Part shown: positions 33,824-42,436 of the stretch, in pieces
Layout of the letters: each line of letters begins with the position of its first letter
Numbering within the stretch: the first letter of the stretch is position 1
Source of the DNA: Pontixanthobacter aestiaquae
GTDB lineage: Bacteria > Pseudomonadota > Alphaproteobacteria > Sphingomonadales > Sphingomonadaceae
Assembly: GCF_009827455.1 (NCBI RefSeq)
Contig: NZ_WTYZ01000001.1
Span: 1,993,001 to 2,057,000 of the forward strand
Length of the DNA stretch: 64,000 bases
Direction of reading: 5' to 3'
Translations under genes and position numbers: made by a program
Notes under the pieces: generated by a model
Database searches by the model: none
What the model saw: only the letters and a program-made list of their open reading frames with translations
Told to the model about the DNA's origin: nothing

Positions 33824-34960
33824 ATGACAGACCTGTTCGAAAATCCCGCCGGCCTAGACGGCTTTGAATTTGTTGAATTCTGTGCACCAGAGCGCGGTCA
33901 GCTAGAACCTGTGTTCACCACTATGGGCTTCACCCGTGTTGCCAAACACCGCAGCAAGGACGTTGATCTGTGGCGCCAGGGCGGCATCAATCTGATTGCG
34001 AATTACGAGCCCCGCTCAGCCGCTTGGTTCTTCGCGCGAGAGCACGGCCCCAGCGCATGCGGCATGGCATTCCGTGTCAAGGATGCTGTCAAGGCGTATG
34101 ACCATCTGATTAGCCAAGGCGCAGAACCCGTTGCGAACGAACCCGGCCCAATGGAACTGCGCATCCCCGCAATCCGCGGTATCGGCGGCGCAATCCTTTA
34201 TTTGGTAGACCGCTATGAAGGCAAAACCGGCGACAACGATCTATCGATCTACGACATCGATTTCGAATATCTACCCGGCGTTGAAACGCACCCTGTCGGC
34301 GCGGGTTTCAACATCATCGATCACCTGACGCACAATGTGTACAACGGCCGGATGGCCTATTGGGCGGACTATTACGAAAGCCTGTTCAATTTCCGCGAAA
34401 TCCGCTTCTTCGACATCAAAGGCGAATATACCGGCCTGACGTCCAAGGCGCTCACCGCGCCTGACGGGAAGATCAAAATCCCTCTCAATGAAGAGGGCGA
34501 AGGCGGCAAAGGCCAGATCGAAGAATTCCTGCGCGAGTTTAACGGCGAAGGAATTCAGCACATAGCATTGATCTGTGACGATCTGGTAGCATGTTGGGAC
34601 CGTCTCAAAGAGTTTGGCGTACCATTTATGACTGCCCCGCCCGCGACCTATTACGAAATGCTCGACGAGCGCCTTCCCGGCCACGGCGAAGATGTGAATG
34701 CCCTGCAAATGCGCGGCATTCTGATGGATGGCACGACCGAAGGCGGTGAGCCTCGCCTGCTGCTGCAAATCTTCGCAGAAGCGCAAGTTGGCCCCGTGTT
34801 CTTCGAATTCATCCAGCGCAAAGGCGATGATGGCTTCGGCGAAGGCAACTTCAAAGCGCTGTTCGAAAGCATGGAACGCGACCAGATCAATCGCGGCGCG
34901 CTAAAAGTCGATGAGAAAGTCGAAGAAGTGGCCGAAGTCGCGCCGGTACCGGTAGACTAA
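33824..34960 (+). CDS. hppD: 4-Hydroxyphenylpyruvate dioxygenase
   Basis: Fe(II) enzyme of tyrosine catabolism converting 4-hydroxyphenylpyruvate to homogentisate. The 378-residue protein has two VOC-type halves. The C-terminal half holds the iron ligands: His in [12 protein letters not shown], His in [11 protein letters not shown] and Glu in [20 protein letters not shown], the last being the strongest family signature. ATG at 33824 has GGAG with a six-base gap; an in-frame ATG nine codons earlier lacks this. hmgA and fahA for later steps are not in the window. A VOC protein gene follows after 2 bp. Confidence 0.96.
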   Translation: MTDLFENPAGLDGFEFVEFCAPERGQLEPVFTTMGFTRVAKHRSKDVDLWRQGGINLIANYEPRSAAWFFAREHGPSACGMAFRVKDAVKAYDHLISQGAEPVANEPGPMELRIPAIRGIGGAILYLVDRYEGKTGDNDLSIYDIDFEYLPGVETHPVGAGFNIIDHLTHNVYNGRMAYWADYYESLFNFREIRFFDIKGEYTGLTSKALTAPDGKIKIPLNEEGEGGKGQIEEFLREFNGEGIQHIALICDDLVACWDRLKEFGVPFMTAPPATYYEMLDERLPGHGEDVNALQMRGILMDGTTEGGEPRLLLQIFAEAQVGPVFFEFIQRKGDDGFGEGNFKALFESMERDQINRGALKVDEKVEEVAEVAPVPVD

Positions 34961-34962
34961 TC

Positions 34963-35526
34963 ATGAGCAAGCACCCTATCAAACTGGGCGGTGTCCATCA
35001 CGCCGCGTACCGCTGTAAAGACGCGAAAGAAACGGTCGAATGGTACGAGCGAGTAATGGGGATGGAATATACATCCGCGTTCTCGGAAGATCATGTGCCT
35101 TCGACCGGCGCTTACGATCCCTACATGCATGTGTTCCTTGACGCAGGTAACAACAATATCCTCGCTTTTTTCGAGCTGCCCAACCAGCCCGAAATGGGCC
35201 GCGATGAAAACACGCCTGCATGGGTGCAGCATCTCGCCTTCCGCGTCGGCTCGGAAGAGGAATTGCTCGCGGCAAAAGCGCATGTCGAAAGCCTCGGCAT
35301 CGATGTGCTCGGGCCGACCCATCACGGTATCTTTAAATCGATCTACTTCTTCGATCCGAACGGCCACCGCGTTGAGCTGGCCGCCGATATCGGGACTGAT
35401 GAGCAATATGCCGAGCTCAAGAAAGTCGCGATGCCGATGCTGAATGAGTGGACCGAGACCAAGAAAGCCCCGCGCCACGCCGATTGGCTGCACGAAATTG
35501 CACGGGCCGAGCACGGTAACAGCTAA
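34963..35526 (+). CDS. VOC-family protein next to hppD
   Basis: A 187-residue glyoxalase/vicinal-oxygen-chelate protein. GGVHHAAYRCKDAKETVEWY and VQHLAFRVGSEEEL give the two metal-binding His positions, and FFDPNGHRVELAAD the Glu. It starts 2 bp after hppD and so is very likely co-transcribed. A role in aromatic or tyrosine breakdown is suggested by position, but VOC sequences do not reveal the substrate. It may be a ring-cleavage-like, isomerase or glyoxalase-like enzyme. Confidence 0.85.
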   Translation: MSKHPIKLGGVHHAAYRCKDAKETVEWYERVMGMEYTSAFSEDHVPSTGAYDPYMHVFLDAGNNNILAFFELPNQPEMGRDENTPAWVQHLAFRVGSEEELLAAKAHVESLGIDVLGPTHHGIFKSIYFFDPNGHRVELAADIGTDEQYAELKKVAMPMLNEWTETKKAPRHADWLHEIARAEHGNS

Positions 35527-35634
35527 ACAAAATTGCCGCGATGTCGGCCGGCAATCACCTGATAATCCGCTGAGGTTCATGCCTTCGGAACGATGCTGCA
35601 ATTCGCTCGTTGGGAAGGCTAAACAGGGGATACC

Positions 35635-36546
35635 ATGCAAGCCGAACAGACCGCTCCCGCGACAGAGAGCTTTGACAAGACCGTAAATACGTTCGCCACA
35701 TTGCAAGACCAGCTCGTCAATATGGGCGAAGGACTGATCCGCGCGCTGCCCAATGTGGCGATTGCCCTGTTCATTCTGTTCATTACATGGATAATTGCGA
35801 AATTCGCGGTCAAGATTGCGGATCGGCTGATCGGTAAGACCGAGATGCGGCCGAGCCTTAAAAATCTCATTGATACGATCGTTAAGCTCGCGATCTGGAT
35901 CCTCGGCTTGATGATTGCGCTTACGGTGGTCATGCCGGGATTGACACCCGCCAGCCTCATCGCTGGTCTGGGCATCGGTGCGGTCGCCATCGGCTTCGCG
36001 TTTCAAGATATTTTCGAGAACTTCCTTGCAGGTGTGCTGATCATGCTACGCGAGAAAATGCGCATCGGTGATGTGATCGAATGCGACGGTATCACCGGTA
36101 AGGTAGAGCATATTACCTTGCGTGAGACCTATGTCCGCAAATTGTCGGGCGAAGTCACGCTTGTTCCCAACTCAATGCTTTTCAAAAATCCGGTCGAGAT
36201 TCTGACCGACGAAGTGGAGCGCCGTCATGAAGTATTGGCCGGGGTCTCGTATGACACAGACCTTGACCATGCCGCTGACGTTATCCGGAAAGCGGTCGAG
36301 AGCGTCGAGGACGTCCTGACCGATAAGGGCATCGACGTGTTCGCTTGCGAGTTCAACTCGAGCTCGGTCGATTTCAGAGTCCGCTGGTGGGCGGGTTCAA
36401 AACCGCGGGACGCGCATGAAAGCCGTGACAAAATTATCCGTGCAATCAAACGCGCACTTGATGATGCGGGAATCGAAATTCCATTCCCCTATGTCACGCA
36501 CACCTTTAAGGAAGCGGTCCCGCTGGGCAGCAATAGCGACAGCTGA
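35635..36546 (+). CDS. MscS-family mechanosensitive channel
   Basis: A 303-residue small-conductance mechanosensitive channel. It has three N-terminal TM helices; the pore-lining TM3 is glycine/alanine-rich (ASLIAGLGIGAVAIGFAFQD), followed by the MscS beta domain (MRIGDVIECDGITGKVEHIT, VPNSMLFKNPVEIL) and an alpha/beta C-terminus. The length is close to E. coli MscS (286). It protects against osmotic downshock. ATG at 35635 after a 108-bp gap; the MFS gene follows 49 bp later. Confidence 0.93.
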   Translation: MQAEQTAPATESFDKTVNTFATLQDQLVNMGEGLIRALPNVAIALFILFITWIIAKFAVKIADRLIGKTEMRPSLKNLIDTIVKLAIWILGLMIALTVVMPGLTPASLIAGLGIGAVAIGFAFQDIFENFLAGVLIMLREKMRIGDVIECDGITGKVEHITLRETYVRKLSGEVTLVPNSMLFKNPVEILTDEVERRHEVLAGVSYDTDLDHAADVIRKAVESVEDVLTDKGIDVFACEFNSSSVDFRVRWWAGSKPRDAHESRDKIIRAIKRALDDAGIEIPFPYVTHTFKEAVPLGSNSDS

Positions 36547-36595
36547 TCTGCCCCGCACCAACACCGCGCCCGAAAGGCTGCAAAGCCATACGCCA

Positions 36596-37795
36596 ATGCC
36601 AGACGCTAACGACAAAGGCCCCTATTTAACGCGGGCCAAGGAATTTGCGCTGGCAGCAGCCGGCGGCGTAATGGTTGCGAACGCCTATTACATCCACCCG
36701 ATTATCGCTGAAGTTGCTGGCGATTTCGGAGTGAGCGCCGCGACCATTGGATTGGTCCCCGCACTGAACCAGATTGCATTGGCGCTTGGAATATTCCTGC
36801 TGCTCCCGCTCGGCGACCGGTTCAGTAATCGTCAGCTTTCGATCATTTTCGCGTGCGGCCAAACCGTGTCACTGGCGCTGATGGTGTTCTCGCCGTCGTT
36901 CGCCGGTTTTCTGATCGGCTCGACCATCCTTGGCTTTTTCACAATCGCGCCATATTTGCTCCCCGCCTATGCATCCAAGCGCGTCCGGCCACAGCGTTTG
37001 GGATCGGTAACAGCCACCCTCACCATCGGCACGATAGTAGGGATATTGATTGCCCGCGTCGGCGCTGGTCTGATCACGCAATATTACGACTGGCACTTGG
37101 TCTATGCGATTGCTGCCGCACTGATGGTGCTGACCACTCTCGCGCTACCATTGGTGATGGAAGGCCGGCGGCAAACAAGCGCTACCGAGGTGAGACAGAG
37201 TTATGGCGCTCTGGTTATCTCTCTTTTCCCACTCATGCGCGCGCATCCGCAAGTCATCGTCTCGGGCGTGATTCAGGCGCTGAATTTCGGCATCTTCTTG
37301 TCGGTCTGGCTTGGCCTCGCATTGCATCTGACCAGCCCTGCAATGGGATATGGTGTCGACGTCGTCGGCTATCTGTCCGCGTTTGCAGTAGTCGCAATAG
37401 TGGTAACGCCGAAACTCGGCGCATTGGCGGACCGGATCGGGCCCGAAAAAGCGCGGTTTCGCCTCTCGCTCGTCCAGATGGTCGGGGTCGCGCTACTTCT
37501 TCCGTTTGGTCATGATCTTTGGCTGCTGATCATTCCGATTGTCATTATGAACACGGTCGGCCCCGGCATCGACATCGCCGGCAGGATGACTTCACTTTCG
37601 CTTGCGCCTGATATTCGGACCCGGTTGATGACAGGGTACATTATGCTGATGTTCCTGGGCGCTGGCCTTGCAAGCTGGGTTGGAACTGCATCTTTTGATA
37701 TCGCCGGTTGGACCGGAAATGCCGGGCTTGCTTTGGCGATGTCAGTGGCGATTGTCGGGTTGAGCTATACGCAAATGAAGAAAGCTAGGGGCTGA
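36596..37795 (+). CDS. MFS transporter
   Basis: A 399-residue major facilitator with about 12 TM helices. The loop 2-3 motif appears as LPLGDRFSNRQLSI, with a related copy in the second half (GALADRIGPEKARF). It resembles sugar/arabinose-efflux or drug-efflux type MFS members (ANAYYIHPIIAEVAGDFGVS at TM1), but the substrate cannot be told. The ATG at 36596 was chosen because the reading upstream runs into mscS in another frame. A strong terminator lies 101 bp after the stop. Confidence 0.85.
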   Translation: MPDANDKGPYLTRAKEFALAAAGGVMVANAYYIHPIIAEVAGDFGVSAATIGLVPALNQIALALGIFLLLPLGDRFSNRQLSIIFACGQTVSLALMVFSPSFAGFLIGSTILGFFTIAPYLLPAYASKRVRPQRLGSVTATLTIGTIVGILIARVGAGLITQYYDWHLVYAIAAALMVLTTLALPLVMEGRRQTSATEVRQSYGALVISLFPLMRAHPQVIVSGVIQALNFGIFLSVWLGLALHLTSPAMGYGVDVVGYLSAFAVVAIVVTPKLGALADRIGPEKARFRLSLVQMVGVALLLPFGHDLWLLIIPIVIMNTVGPGIDIAGRMTSLSLAPDIRTRLMTGYIMLMFLGAGLASWVGTASFDIAGWTGNAGLALAMSVAIVGLSYTQMKKARG

Positions 37796-37896
37796 ATTGG
37801 CCCGCAGGATTGGGCAAATGTGCTTCTTGCGAAGATCGTTCACCCGACTTCGCTGCGCTTCGGCTCCGAAATTCTAATCTTGTCTGGACCCAGCGC

Positions 37897-37928
37897 AAAA
37901 AGAGCCACTCTGTAGAGCGGCTCTTTTT
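37897..37928. terminator. Bidirectional terminator after tRNA-Arg and the MFS gene
   Basis: AAAAAGAGCC (37897-37906) and GGCTCTTTTT (37919-37928) form a ten-base perfect stem with T-runs on both strands. It directly abuts the tRNA 3' end (37930) on the minus strand and also faces the plus-strand MFS gene. Confidence 0.9.
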
Positions 37929-37929
37929 A

Positions 37930-38006
37930 TGGTGCGCCCGACAGGATTCGAACCTGTGGCCCCCAGATTAGGAATCTGATGCTCTATCCGACTGAGCTAC
38001 GGGCGC
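37930..38006 (-). tRNA. tRNA-Arg (anticodon CCT)
   Basis: The minus strand reads GCGCCCG (acceptor 5' half, from 38006), D-arm AGCTCAGTCGGATAGAGC, anticodon loop TTCCTAA giving anticodon CCT, T-arm with GGTTCGAATCC, and 3' acceptor CGGGCGC. Discriminator A plus encoded CCA brings the 3' end to 37930. It decodes AGG. All four arms pair, and it is followed at once by a terminator. Confidence 0.97.
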
Positions 38007-38046
38007 GACCGGCATTGCCTCTAATCGGCGGCGGCGCACGATGCAA

Positions 38047-38532
38047 TCAGTTCAGATCTTCTGGAGGGCTTACGGGAAATGGCAGCGGAGAGACTGCAAT
38101 CCCTTCATCGAGCAGATCCTTGGCTTCTTCCAGCGTCGTCTCGCCATGGATCGTCTCTTTGTCATCTTCGCCGTAATGGATTGCGCGGGATTTCTCGGCG
38201 AAGTCTTTCCCGACCCATTTGCTGTCTTTGAGCGCTTTGGCTTGCACTTCAGCCAGCTTCTTCATCGCCTTGGATATTTCGGGCGGAAGCGGGCCGTTGG
38301 TGATAGGTGCTTTGGGAACGGGCTTGTCCAGTTCCGGTTGGACAAACTCGGGCGCTTGTCTGTTCGCCTTGGCCGATACAGCAGGAGCCATCGGAGCCTT
38401 GATAATCTCTCCCGATCCGCAATGCGGGCAGGAAACCAGGCCGCGCTCCTGTTGCGAGTTGAAATCATCAGAAGAACCGAACCAGCCCTCGAACCGGTGG
38501 GCGTTATGGCACGAGAGATCGAAAACAATCAT
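38047..38532 (-). CDS. DUF1178 family protein
   Basis: A 161-residue protein with an N-terminal zinc-ribbon-like start (MIVFDLSCHNAHRFEGWFGS, then SCPHCGSGEIIKAPMAP). The signature KWVGKDFAEKSRAIHYGEDD lies in the C-terminal half, both typical of DUF1178. The function of the family is not established. It overlaps the upstream nitrilase-family gene by 4 bp, so these two and the glutaredoxin gene appear to form one minus-strand operon. Confidence 0.88.
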   Translation of the reverse strand: MIVFDLSCHNAHRFEGWFGSSDDFNSQQERGLVSCPHCGSGEIIKAPMAPAVSAKANRQAPEFVQPELDKPVPKAPITNGPLPPEISKAMKKLAEVQAKALKDSKWVGKDFAEKSRAIHYGEDDKETIHGETTLEEAKDLLDEGIAVSPLPFPVSPPEDLN

Positions 38533-39353
38533 GATTGCGGTGATTTAGGGATATCGCGCCGATTGGCAAGGCTGGGCAGTTGCGCCCGCACCTCGGCGAT
38601 GCGTGCAGGATCGATATCGGCAAAACCAAGCCCGGTGTCATCGCCCATATCCAGAATCACTTTGCCCCACGGATCAACAACCAGGCTGTGGCCGTAGGTT
38701 GTACGCCCATCCTCATGCTCGCCAACCTGCGCAGCCGCAACGACATAGGCGCTCGCTTCGATCGCCCGCGCTCGCTGTAATACGCGCCAATGATCTTTGC
38801 CTGTTGGAACGGTGAACGCTGCCGGGATCGCAATCGCATCGCAATATTGTTTACCAAGCTCCTGATACAATGCCGGAAAGCGGATGTCATAGCAGATGGT
38901 CAGGCCAAGCCTGCCGATCGGTGTTTCCACTGCGACGACTGCATCGCCTGCCTGATAGGCGTTCGATTCGCGCCAGCTTTCGCCAGTATCCAGATCCACA
39001 TCGAACATGTGCATCTTGTCGTAACGAGCGCGGATTACCCCCTCATTGTCGATCACAATCGAGCGGTTCGCTGATTTTCCGGAATCTCGGCTAACAGGAA
39101 TCGATCCAAGCACTGCCCATATATCGTTTTGCTGACATGCCATCTGGATCGCGCTTAGGGTCTCATTCTCAACCTCATCAACAATGTGCGGTGCCGCCCT
39201 GGCCCGGTCACGATCCAGCAAGCTGCACATTTCAGGGGTAAACAGCATCGCCGCCCTACCCTGCGCAGCCTTACTTAATGCGTCCGTAATTGCCGCACAA
39301 TTCGCCTCCGGATCTATACCCGAAGTCATTTGCAAGACAGCTATACGGGTCAA
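38529..39353 (-). CDS. Carbon-nitrogen hydrolase (Nit1-like amidase)
   Basis: A 274-residue nitrilase-superfamily hydrolase with the complete catalytic triad: Glu41 in FTPEMCSLL, Lys113 in YDKMHMFDVD and Cys154 in LTICYDIRFPALY. The motifs match the Nit1 branch, whose eukaryotic and E. coli members hydrolyse deaminated glutathione. That activity would fit its place next to a glutaredoxin gene (9 bp away), but the substrate is inferred. The 3' end overlaps the DUF1178 gene by 4 bp. Confidence 0.9.
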   Translation of the reverse strand: MTRIAVLQMTSGIDPEANCAAITDALSKAAQGRAAMLFTPEMCSLLDRDRARAAPHIVDEVENETLSAIQMACQQNDIWAVLGSIPVSRDSGKSANRSIVIDNEGVIRARYDKMHMFDVDLDTGESWRESNAYQAGDAVVAVETPIGRLGLTICYDIRFPALYQELGKQYCDAIAIPAAFTVPTGKDHWRVLQRARAIEASAYVVAAAQVGEHEDGRTTYGHSLVVDPWGKVILDMGDDTGLGFADIDPARIAEVRAQLPSLANRRDIPKSPQS

Positions 39354-39362
39354 AAGCCGCTC

Positions 39363-39626
39363 TTATCCTGCAAGCATCGCGTCGAGCTTTCCATCGCGCT
39401 CGAGCGCAGCCAGATCGTCAGATCCTCCGACGTGGATATCGCCAATGAAGATTTGCGGCACGGTACGTGCATTGGGAGCGCGTTCGAGCATCTTGGCCTT
39501 GTCGGCCCCGCCCATCGAAATATCGAATTCGTTGAACTCCACACCTTTGCTCGACAAAAGCTGCTTTGCACGGTGGCAATATCCGCAGGTGAATTTGGTA
39601 TAGATATCAACGGCTGGCTTTGACAT
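39363..39626 (-). CDS. grxC: Glutaredoxin 3-type (GrxC)
   Basis: An 87-residue dithiol glutaredoxin. The active site is C14-G-Y-C17 in TKFTCGYCHRAKQLL, the cis-Pro is in TVPQIFIGDIHVGGSDD, and the GSDDL glutathione-binding motif follows. It reduces protein and glutathione disulfides. First gene of the grxC/nitrilase/DUF1178 run on the minus strand; the 171-bp gap to the divergent hsp20 contains promoters for both. Confidence 0.95.
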   Translation of the reverse strand: MSKPAVDIYTKFTCGYCHRAKQLLSSKGVEFNEFDISMGGADKAKMLERAPNARTVPQIFIGDIHVGGSDDLAALERDGKLDAMLAG

Positions 39627-39669
39627 TGGTGTTCCTCAAACTGGTGTGCCGATCCGCGTTTTGCGAACC

Positions 39670-39697
39670 CTTGAAAGCATTCATCTGCATACTAGAT
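39670..39697 (+). promoter_or_regulatory. Candidate RpoH-type (sigma-32) promoter of hsp20
   Basis: CTTGAA at 39670-39675 and CTAGAT at 39692-39697, 16 bases apart, resemble the alphaproteobacterial RpoH consensus (CTTGAA, CYTATNT-like -10). It would start transcription around 39704, giving a leader of about 95 nt that contains the thermometer-like hairpins. Confidence 0.45.
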
Positions 39698-39705
39698 AGA
39701 TATTG

Positions 39706-39800
39706 TCCCGAGCGCCACAATGGGCCGGGATTTCAACCGGTGAGACGCTGCGAATGCAGGTTTCGCCATTTCAAATTGCTCAAAGAGGATTTGTACTATG
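39706..39800 (+). promoter_or_regulatory. ROSE-like RNA thermometer in the hsp20 leader
   Basis: Three hairpins are visible. (1) TCCCG (39706-39710) with CGGGA (39726-39730), extended inside by GCC/GGC. (2) CTGC (39748-39751) with GCAG (39756-39759). (3) CAAATTGCT (39772-39780) with AGGATTTG (39786-39793), which sequesters the AGGA ribosome-binding site eight bases before the ATG. In the third helix the G of the TTGCT element is bulged, the hallmark of ROSE elements, where this U(U/C)GCU-SD pairing with an unpaired G melts on heating. Seen directly: sequence and pairing. Inferred: temperature response. Confidence 0.7.
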
Positions 39801-40268
39801 TCACGTTTAGATTTTACCCCGTATCGCCGTAGCACTGTCGGTTTCGACCACCTTTTCGACCTGCTCGAAAATCAGGCGCGCAATAGCGGGAGCGAAAATT
39901 ATCCTCCCTTCAATATCGAGCGCCGTGGTGAGGATAGTTACCGCATCACGCTGGCTGTGGCCGGTTTCAAACCTGCCGATCTCGATATCACTGCGCAGCA
40001 AAACCTGCTGACAGTTCAGGGCAAGAAGCGCGAAGATTCCGGCGACGGTGATATGCTGCATATCGGCATTGCCAATCGCGGATTTGAACGCCGCTTCGAG
40101 CTCGCCGATTATGTGCGGGTCGAGAAAGCCGATCTGGAAGATGGTCTGCTGGTTGTCGATCTGGTGCGCGAAGTGCCGGATGCAATGAAGCCGAAGAAGA
40201 TCGCCGTAAACGGCCAAACCACGTTGGAAGTCGTCAAGAATGACGATGATGACGCAAACGCCGCCTAA
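39798..40268 (+). CDS. Small heat-shock protein (Hsp20/IbpA type)
   Basis: ATP-independent holdase chaperone, 156 residues. The alpha-crystallin domain spans about residues 35-130: PPFNIERRGEDSYRITLAVA, GFKPADLDI, the IANRGFERRFELADYVRVEK motif of class A bacterial Hsp20 and ADLEDGLLVVDLVREVPDAMKP with the final I-A-V shown as KKIAVNG. The N-terminus LDFTPYRRSTVGFDHLFDLL is also IbpA-like. Expression is probably heat-controlled twice, by the RpoH-like promoter and the ROSE-like leader just upstream. Confidence 0.95.
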   Translation: MSRLDFTPYRRSTVGFDHLFDLLENQARNSGSENYPPFNIERRGEDSYRITLAVAGFKPADLDITAQQNLLTVQGKKREDSGDGDMLHIGIANRGFERRFELADYVRVEKADLEDGLLVVDLVREVPDAMKPKKIAVNGQTTLEVVKNDDDDANAA

Positions 40269-40299
40269 ATACCCGTAGCTGCGGCGGCAGCATGAAAAT

Positions 40300-40331
40300 C
40301 CGGCCCGGATTGCTCAGGCAGTTCGGGCCGG
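40300..40331. terminator. GC-rich terminator hairpin after hsp20
   Basis: CCGGCCCG (40300-40307) pairs with CGGGCCGG (40324-40331), loop 16 bases, followed by TTT on the plus strand and by TTTT on the minus strand. The T-tracts are short, so strength is uncertain. Confidence 0.6.
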
Positions 40332-40361
40332 TTTGCATCTGCACAAGATTGCAAGGCTCAG

Positions 40362-40393
40362 AAAAAAGGGGGCAGACCCGAAGATCTACCCCC
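40362..40393 (-). terminator. Terminator of the candidate small RNA
   Basis: On the minus strand GGGGG (40393-40389), then AGA, pair with TCT and CCCCC (40372-40368) around a TTCG-containing loop, followed by six T (complement of 40362-40367). Confidence 0.85.
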
Positions 40394-40561
40394 GCGGCGC
40401 GAGGCGCCGCCTTATCCGGATTTGAACATCCGGGTCGCAGAAGACGATCAAATCCGGGACAAGCTCGTAAAAGCATGGCCCACAAACTTTTATAATCCTC
40501 ATCGCAAGGCGCCACGACCCACCATTCGTCGCCAAGCCCGACCTCTTTGCTTGAAAACATT
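40362..40561 (-). ncRNA. Candidate small RNA, possibly 6S RNA
   Basis: About 200 nt between hsp20 and pyrG, bounded on the minus strand by a good promoter (40568-40596) and a strong terminator (40362-40393). Reading from about 40561 it contains GTGGCGCCTTGCG and further on GGGCCATGC, echoing the E. coli 6S stretches GTGGCGCTCCGCG and GAGCATGC. A perfect GCGGCGC-GAG-GCGCCGC hairpin (40394-40410) precedes the terminator. A 128-codon frame across it has no recognisable protein features. The 6S assignment is by resemblance only; it could be an unrelated sRNA. Confidence 0.5.
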
Positions 40562-40567
40562 AAAAAA

Positions 40568-40596
40568 ATAAAGGGCAGCACCCCTATGTGTTTCAA
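40568..40596 (-). promoter_or_regulatory. Candidate promoter of the small RNA
   Basis: On the minus strand TTGAAA (40596-40591) and CTTTAT (40573-40568) are spaced 17 bases apart. Start of transcription is expected near 40561. Confidence 0.55.
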
Positions 40597-40695
40597 AAAA
40601 AGACTGATGCAGCTTGGCAAAAGTTGCGCAAACTTATGCGATTGCGAAAAATTTGAACTCCAAGCCTCTGTTTTCTTGGGATTACGCGGCTAACC

Positions 40696-42330
40696 TTAGA
40701 CCAGTCGCGACTGGGTCAACGCGGCAGAAATAAATCCGTCAAACAGCGGGTGCGGCTCGAATGGGCGCGATTTCAGTTCGGGATGGAACTGGACACCAAC
40801 AAACCACGGATGATCCGGGCGCTCGACGATTTCCGGCAACAAGCCATCGGGTGACATCCCGGAGAATATCAAACCCGTCTCCTCCAGCGCATCTTTGTAC
40901 GCTCCGTTCACCTCGTAGCGGTGCCGGTGACGCTCGGAAATCTCCGTTGCGCCGCCATATATCGTGCTGACATGGCTATTGGCCGAGAGCTTCGCATCAT
41001 AAGCGCCGAGACGCATTGTCCCGCCCAGATCACCGCCTGCCTCGCGCTCTTGTAGACCTTCTTCAGTCATCCATTCTGTAATGATGCCAACGACCGGCTC
41101 GTCGGTTTCGCCAAACTCCGTTGAAGAGGCGGAAGTGTGGCCAGCAAGGCGCGCGCTTTCGACGCAGGCCATTTGCATGCCGAGACAGATGCCGAAGAAG
41201 GGTACGCCGCGTTCGCGCGCAAAGCGGACGCTGGCGATTTTGCCTTCAGAGCCGCGCTCGCCAAATCCGCCGGGCACCAAGATGCCGTGCAGCGGTTCCA
41301 GCTGCGCGGTAATGTCGGCATCTTCCTGCTCGAACACCTCGGCATCAATCCACTGGATGTTGACCTTCACCCGGTTCGCGAGGCCGCCATGTACGAGCGC
41401 TTCATTGAGTGACTTATAGGCATCCTGCAGGCCGACATATTTGCCGACCACGCCAATCGTGACTTCGCCTTCTGGATTGAAATAGCGATCGGTCACATCG
41501 TCCCAGCGGGAAAGATCGGGCTCGGGCGCGTCGGTTATGCCGAAACCTCTCAGGACTTCGCTATCAAGGCCCTCCTGATGGTATTGCAGCGGCACCGAGT
41601 AAATCGAAGGCGCATCAAGCGCGGGAATGACCGATTCTATCCGCACGTTGCAGAAATTGGCGATTTTCCTTCGCTCACCTAAGGGGATTTCATGCTCGCT
41701 GCGACACAACAGGACATCGGGTTTGATCCCGAGAGACGCCAATTCGCGCACCGAATGCTGCGTTGGTTTGGTCTTTAGCTCACCTGCCGCAGCGATATAG
41801 GGCACCAATGTCACATGAACGCTGAGCGTCTGGAACGGCTCCAGCTCGTTCCGAAGCTGGCGGATAGCCTCCATAAAGGGCAGCGATTCGATATCACCCA
41901 CGGTCCCGCCAATTTCGCAGAGCACGAAGTCGAGGTCGTCAGTATCAGCCAGCGCAAAAGCTTTGATCTCATCTGTCACATGCGGGATCACCTGCACCGT
42001 CGCGCCAAGATAGTCCCCTCGCCGCTCGCGCGTGATGATATCCTGATAGACCCGGCCACTGGTGACGTTGTCGCTTTGCCGCGCCGATACGCCGGTAAAT
42101 CGCTCGTAATGCCCAAGGTCGAGATCGGTCTCGGCCCCGTCATCGGTCACATAGACTTCACCATGCTGATAGGGGCTCATCGTCCCCGGATCGACATTCA
42201 GATAGGGATCGAATTTGCGAATCCGGACCTTGTAGCCGCGCGCCTGCAGCAATGCTGCAAGGCTAGCTGCCATGAGACCTTTGCCGAGCGAGGAGACCAC
42301 GCCGCCGGTGATAAATATGTACCGCGCCAT
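40696..42330 (-). CDS. pyrG: CTP synthase
   Basis: Makes CTP from UTP with glutamine or ammonia. The 544-residue chain has the synthetase domain ([56 protein letters not shown]) and the class I glutamine amidotransferase domain with [12 protein letters not shown], the nucleophile Cys in [11 protein letters not shown], and the His-Glu end [12 protein letters not shown]. The length is that of the family. Minus strand, downstream of secG by 106 bp; the candidate small RNA lies after its 3' end. Confidence 0.99.
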   Translation of the reverse strand: MARYIFITGGVVSSLGKGLMAASLAALLQARGYKVRIRKFDPYLNVDPGTMSPYQHGEVYVTDDGAETDLDLGHYERFTGVSARQSDNVTSGRVYQDIITRERRGDYLGATVQVIPHVTDEIKAFALADTDDLDFVLCEIGGTVGDIESLPFMEAIRQLRNELEPFQTLSVHVTLVPYIAAAGELKTKPTQHSVRELASLGIKPDVLLCRSEHEIPLGERRKIANFCNVRIESVIPALDAPSIYSVPLQYHQEGLDSEVLRGFGITDAPEPDLSRWDDVTDRYFNPEGEVTIGVVGKYVGLQDAYKSLNEALVHGGLANRVKVNIQWIDAEVFEQEDADITAQLEPLHGILVPGGFGERGSEGKIASVRFARERGVPFFGICLGMQMACVESARLAGHTSASSTEFGETDEPVVGIITEWMTEEGLQEREAGGDLGGTMRLGAYDAKLSANSHVSTIYGGATEISERHRHRYEVNGAYKDALEETGLIFSGMSPDGLLPEIVERPDHPWFVGVQFHPELKSRPFEPHPLFDGFISAALTQSRLV

Positions 42331-42436
42331 GGGAGTTGGGCCTTAAGGCTGAAACCGGAGTCGGGGCAAGCAGAATGGTGCGGCGATTGGCCGCAATCCA
42401 CAACTCTGCCGATTTTGGTGCGTAAAGCTGGCTTAC

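Noticed and set aside
34957..36006. 349-codon minus-strand open frame over the VOC and mscS genes
   Set aside because: Antisense to two supported genes and the spacer between them; no family features.
37930..38006. tRNA-Arg as an integration site of a mobile island
   Set aside because: No integrase and no duplicated tRNA 3' end seen nearby; flanking genes are ordinary.
40234..40620. 128-codon minus-strand open frame covering the candidate small RNA
   Set aside because: No recognisable protein features, and the same stretch is better explained by a promoter, structured segments and a terminator.
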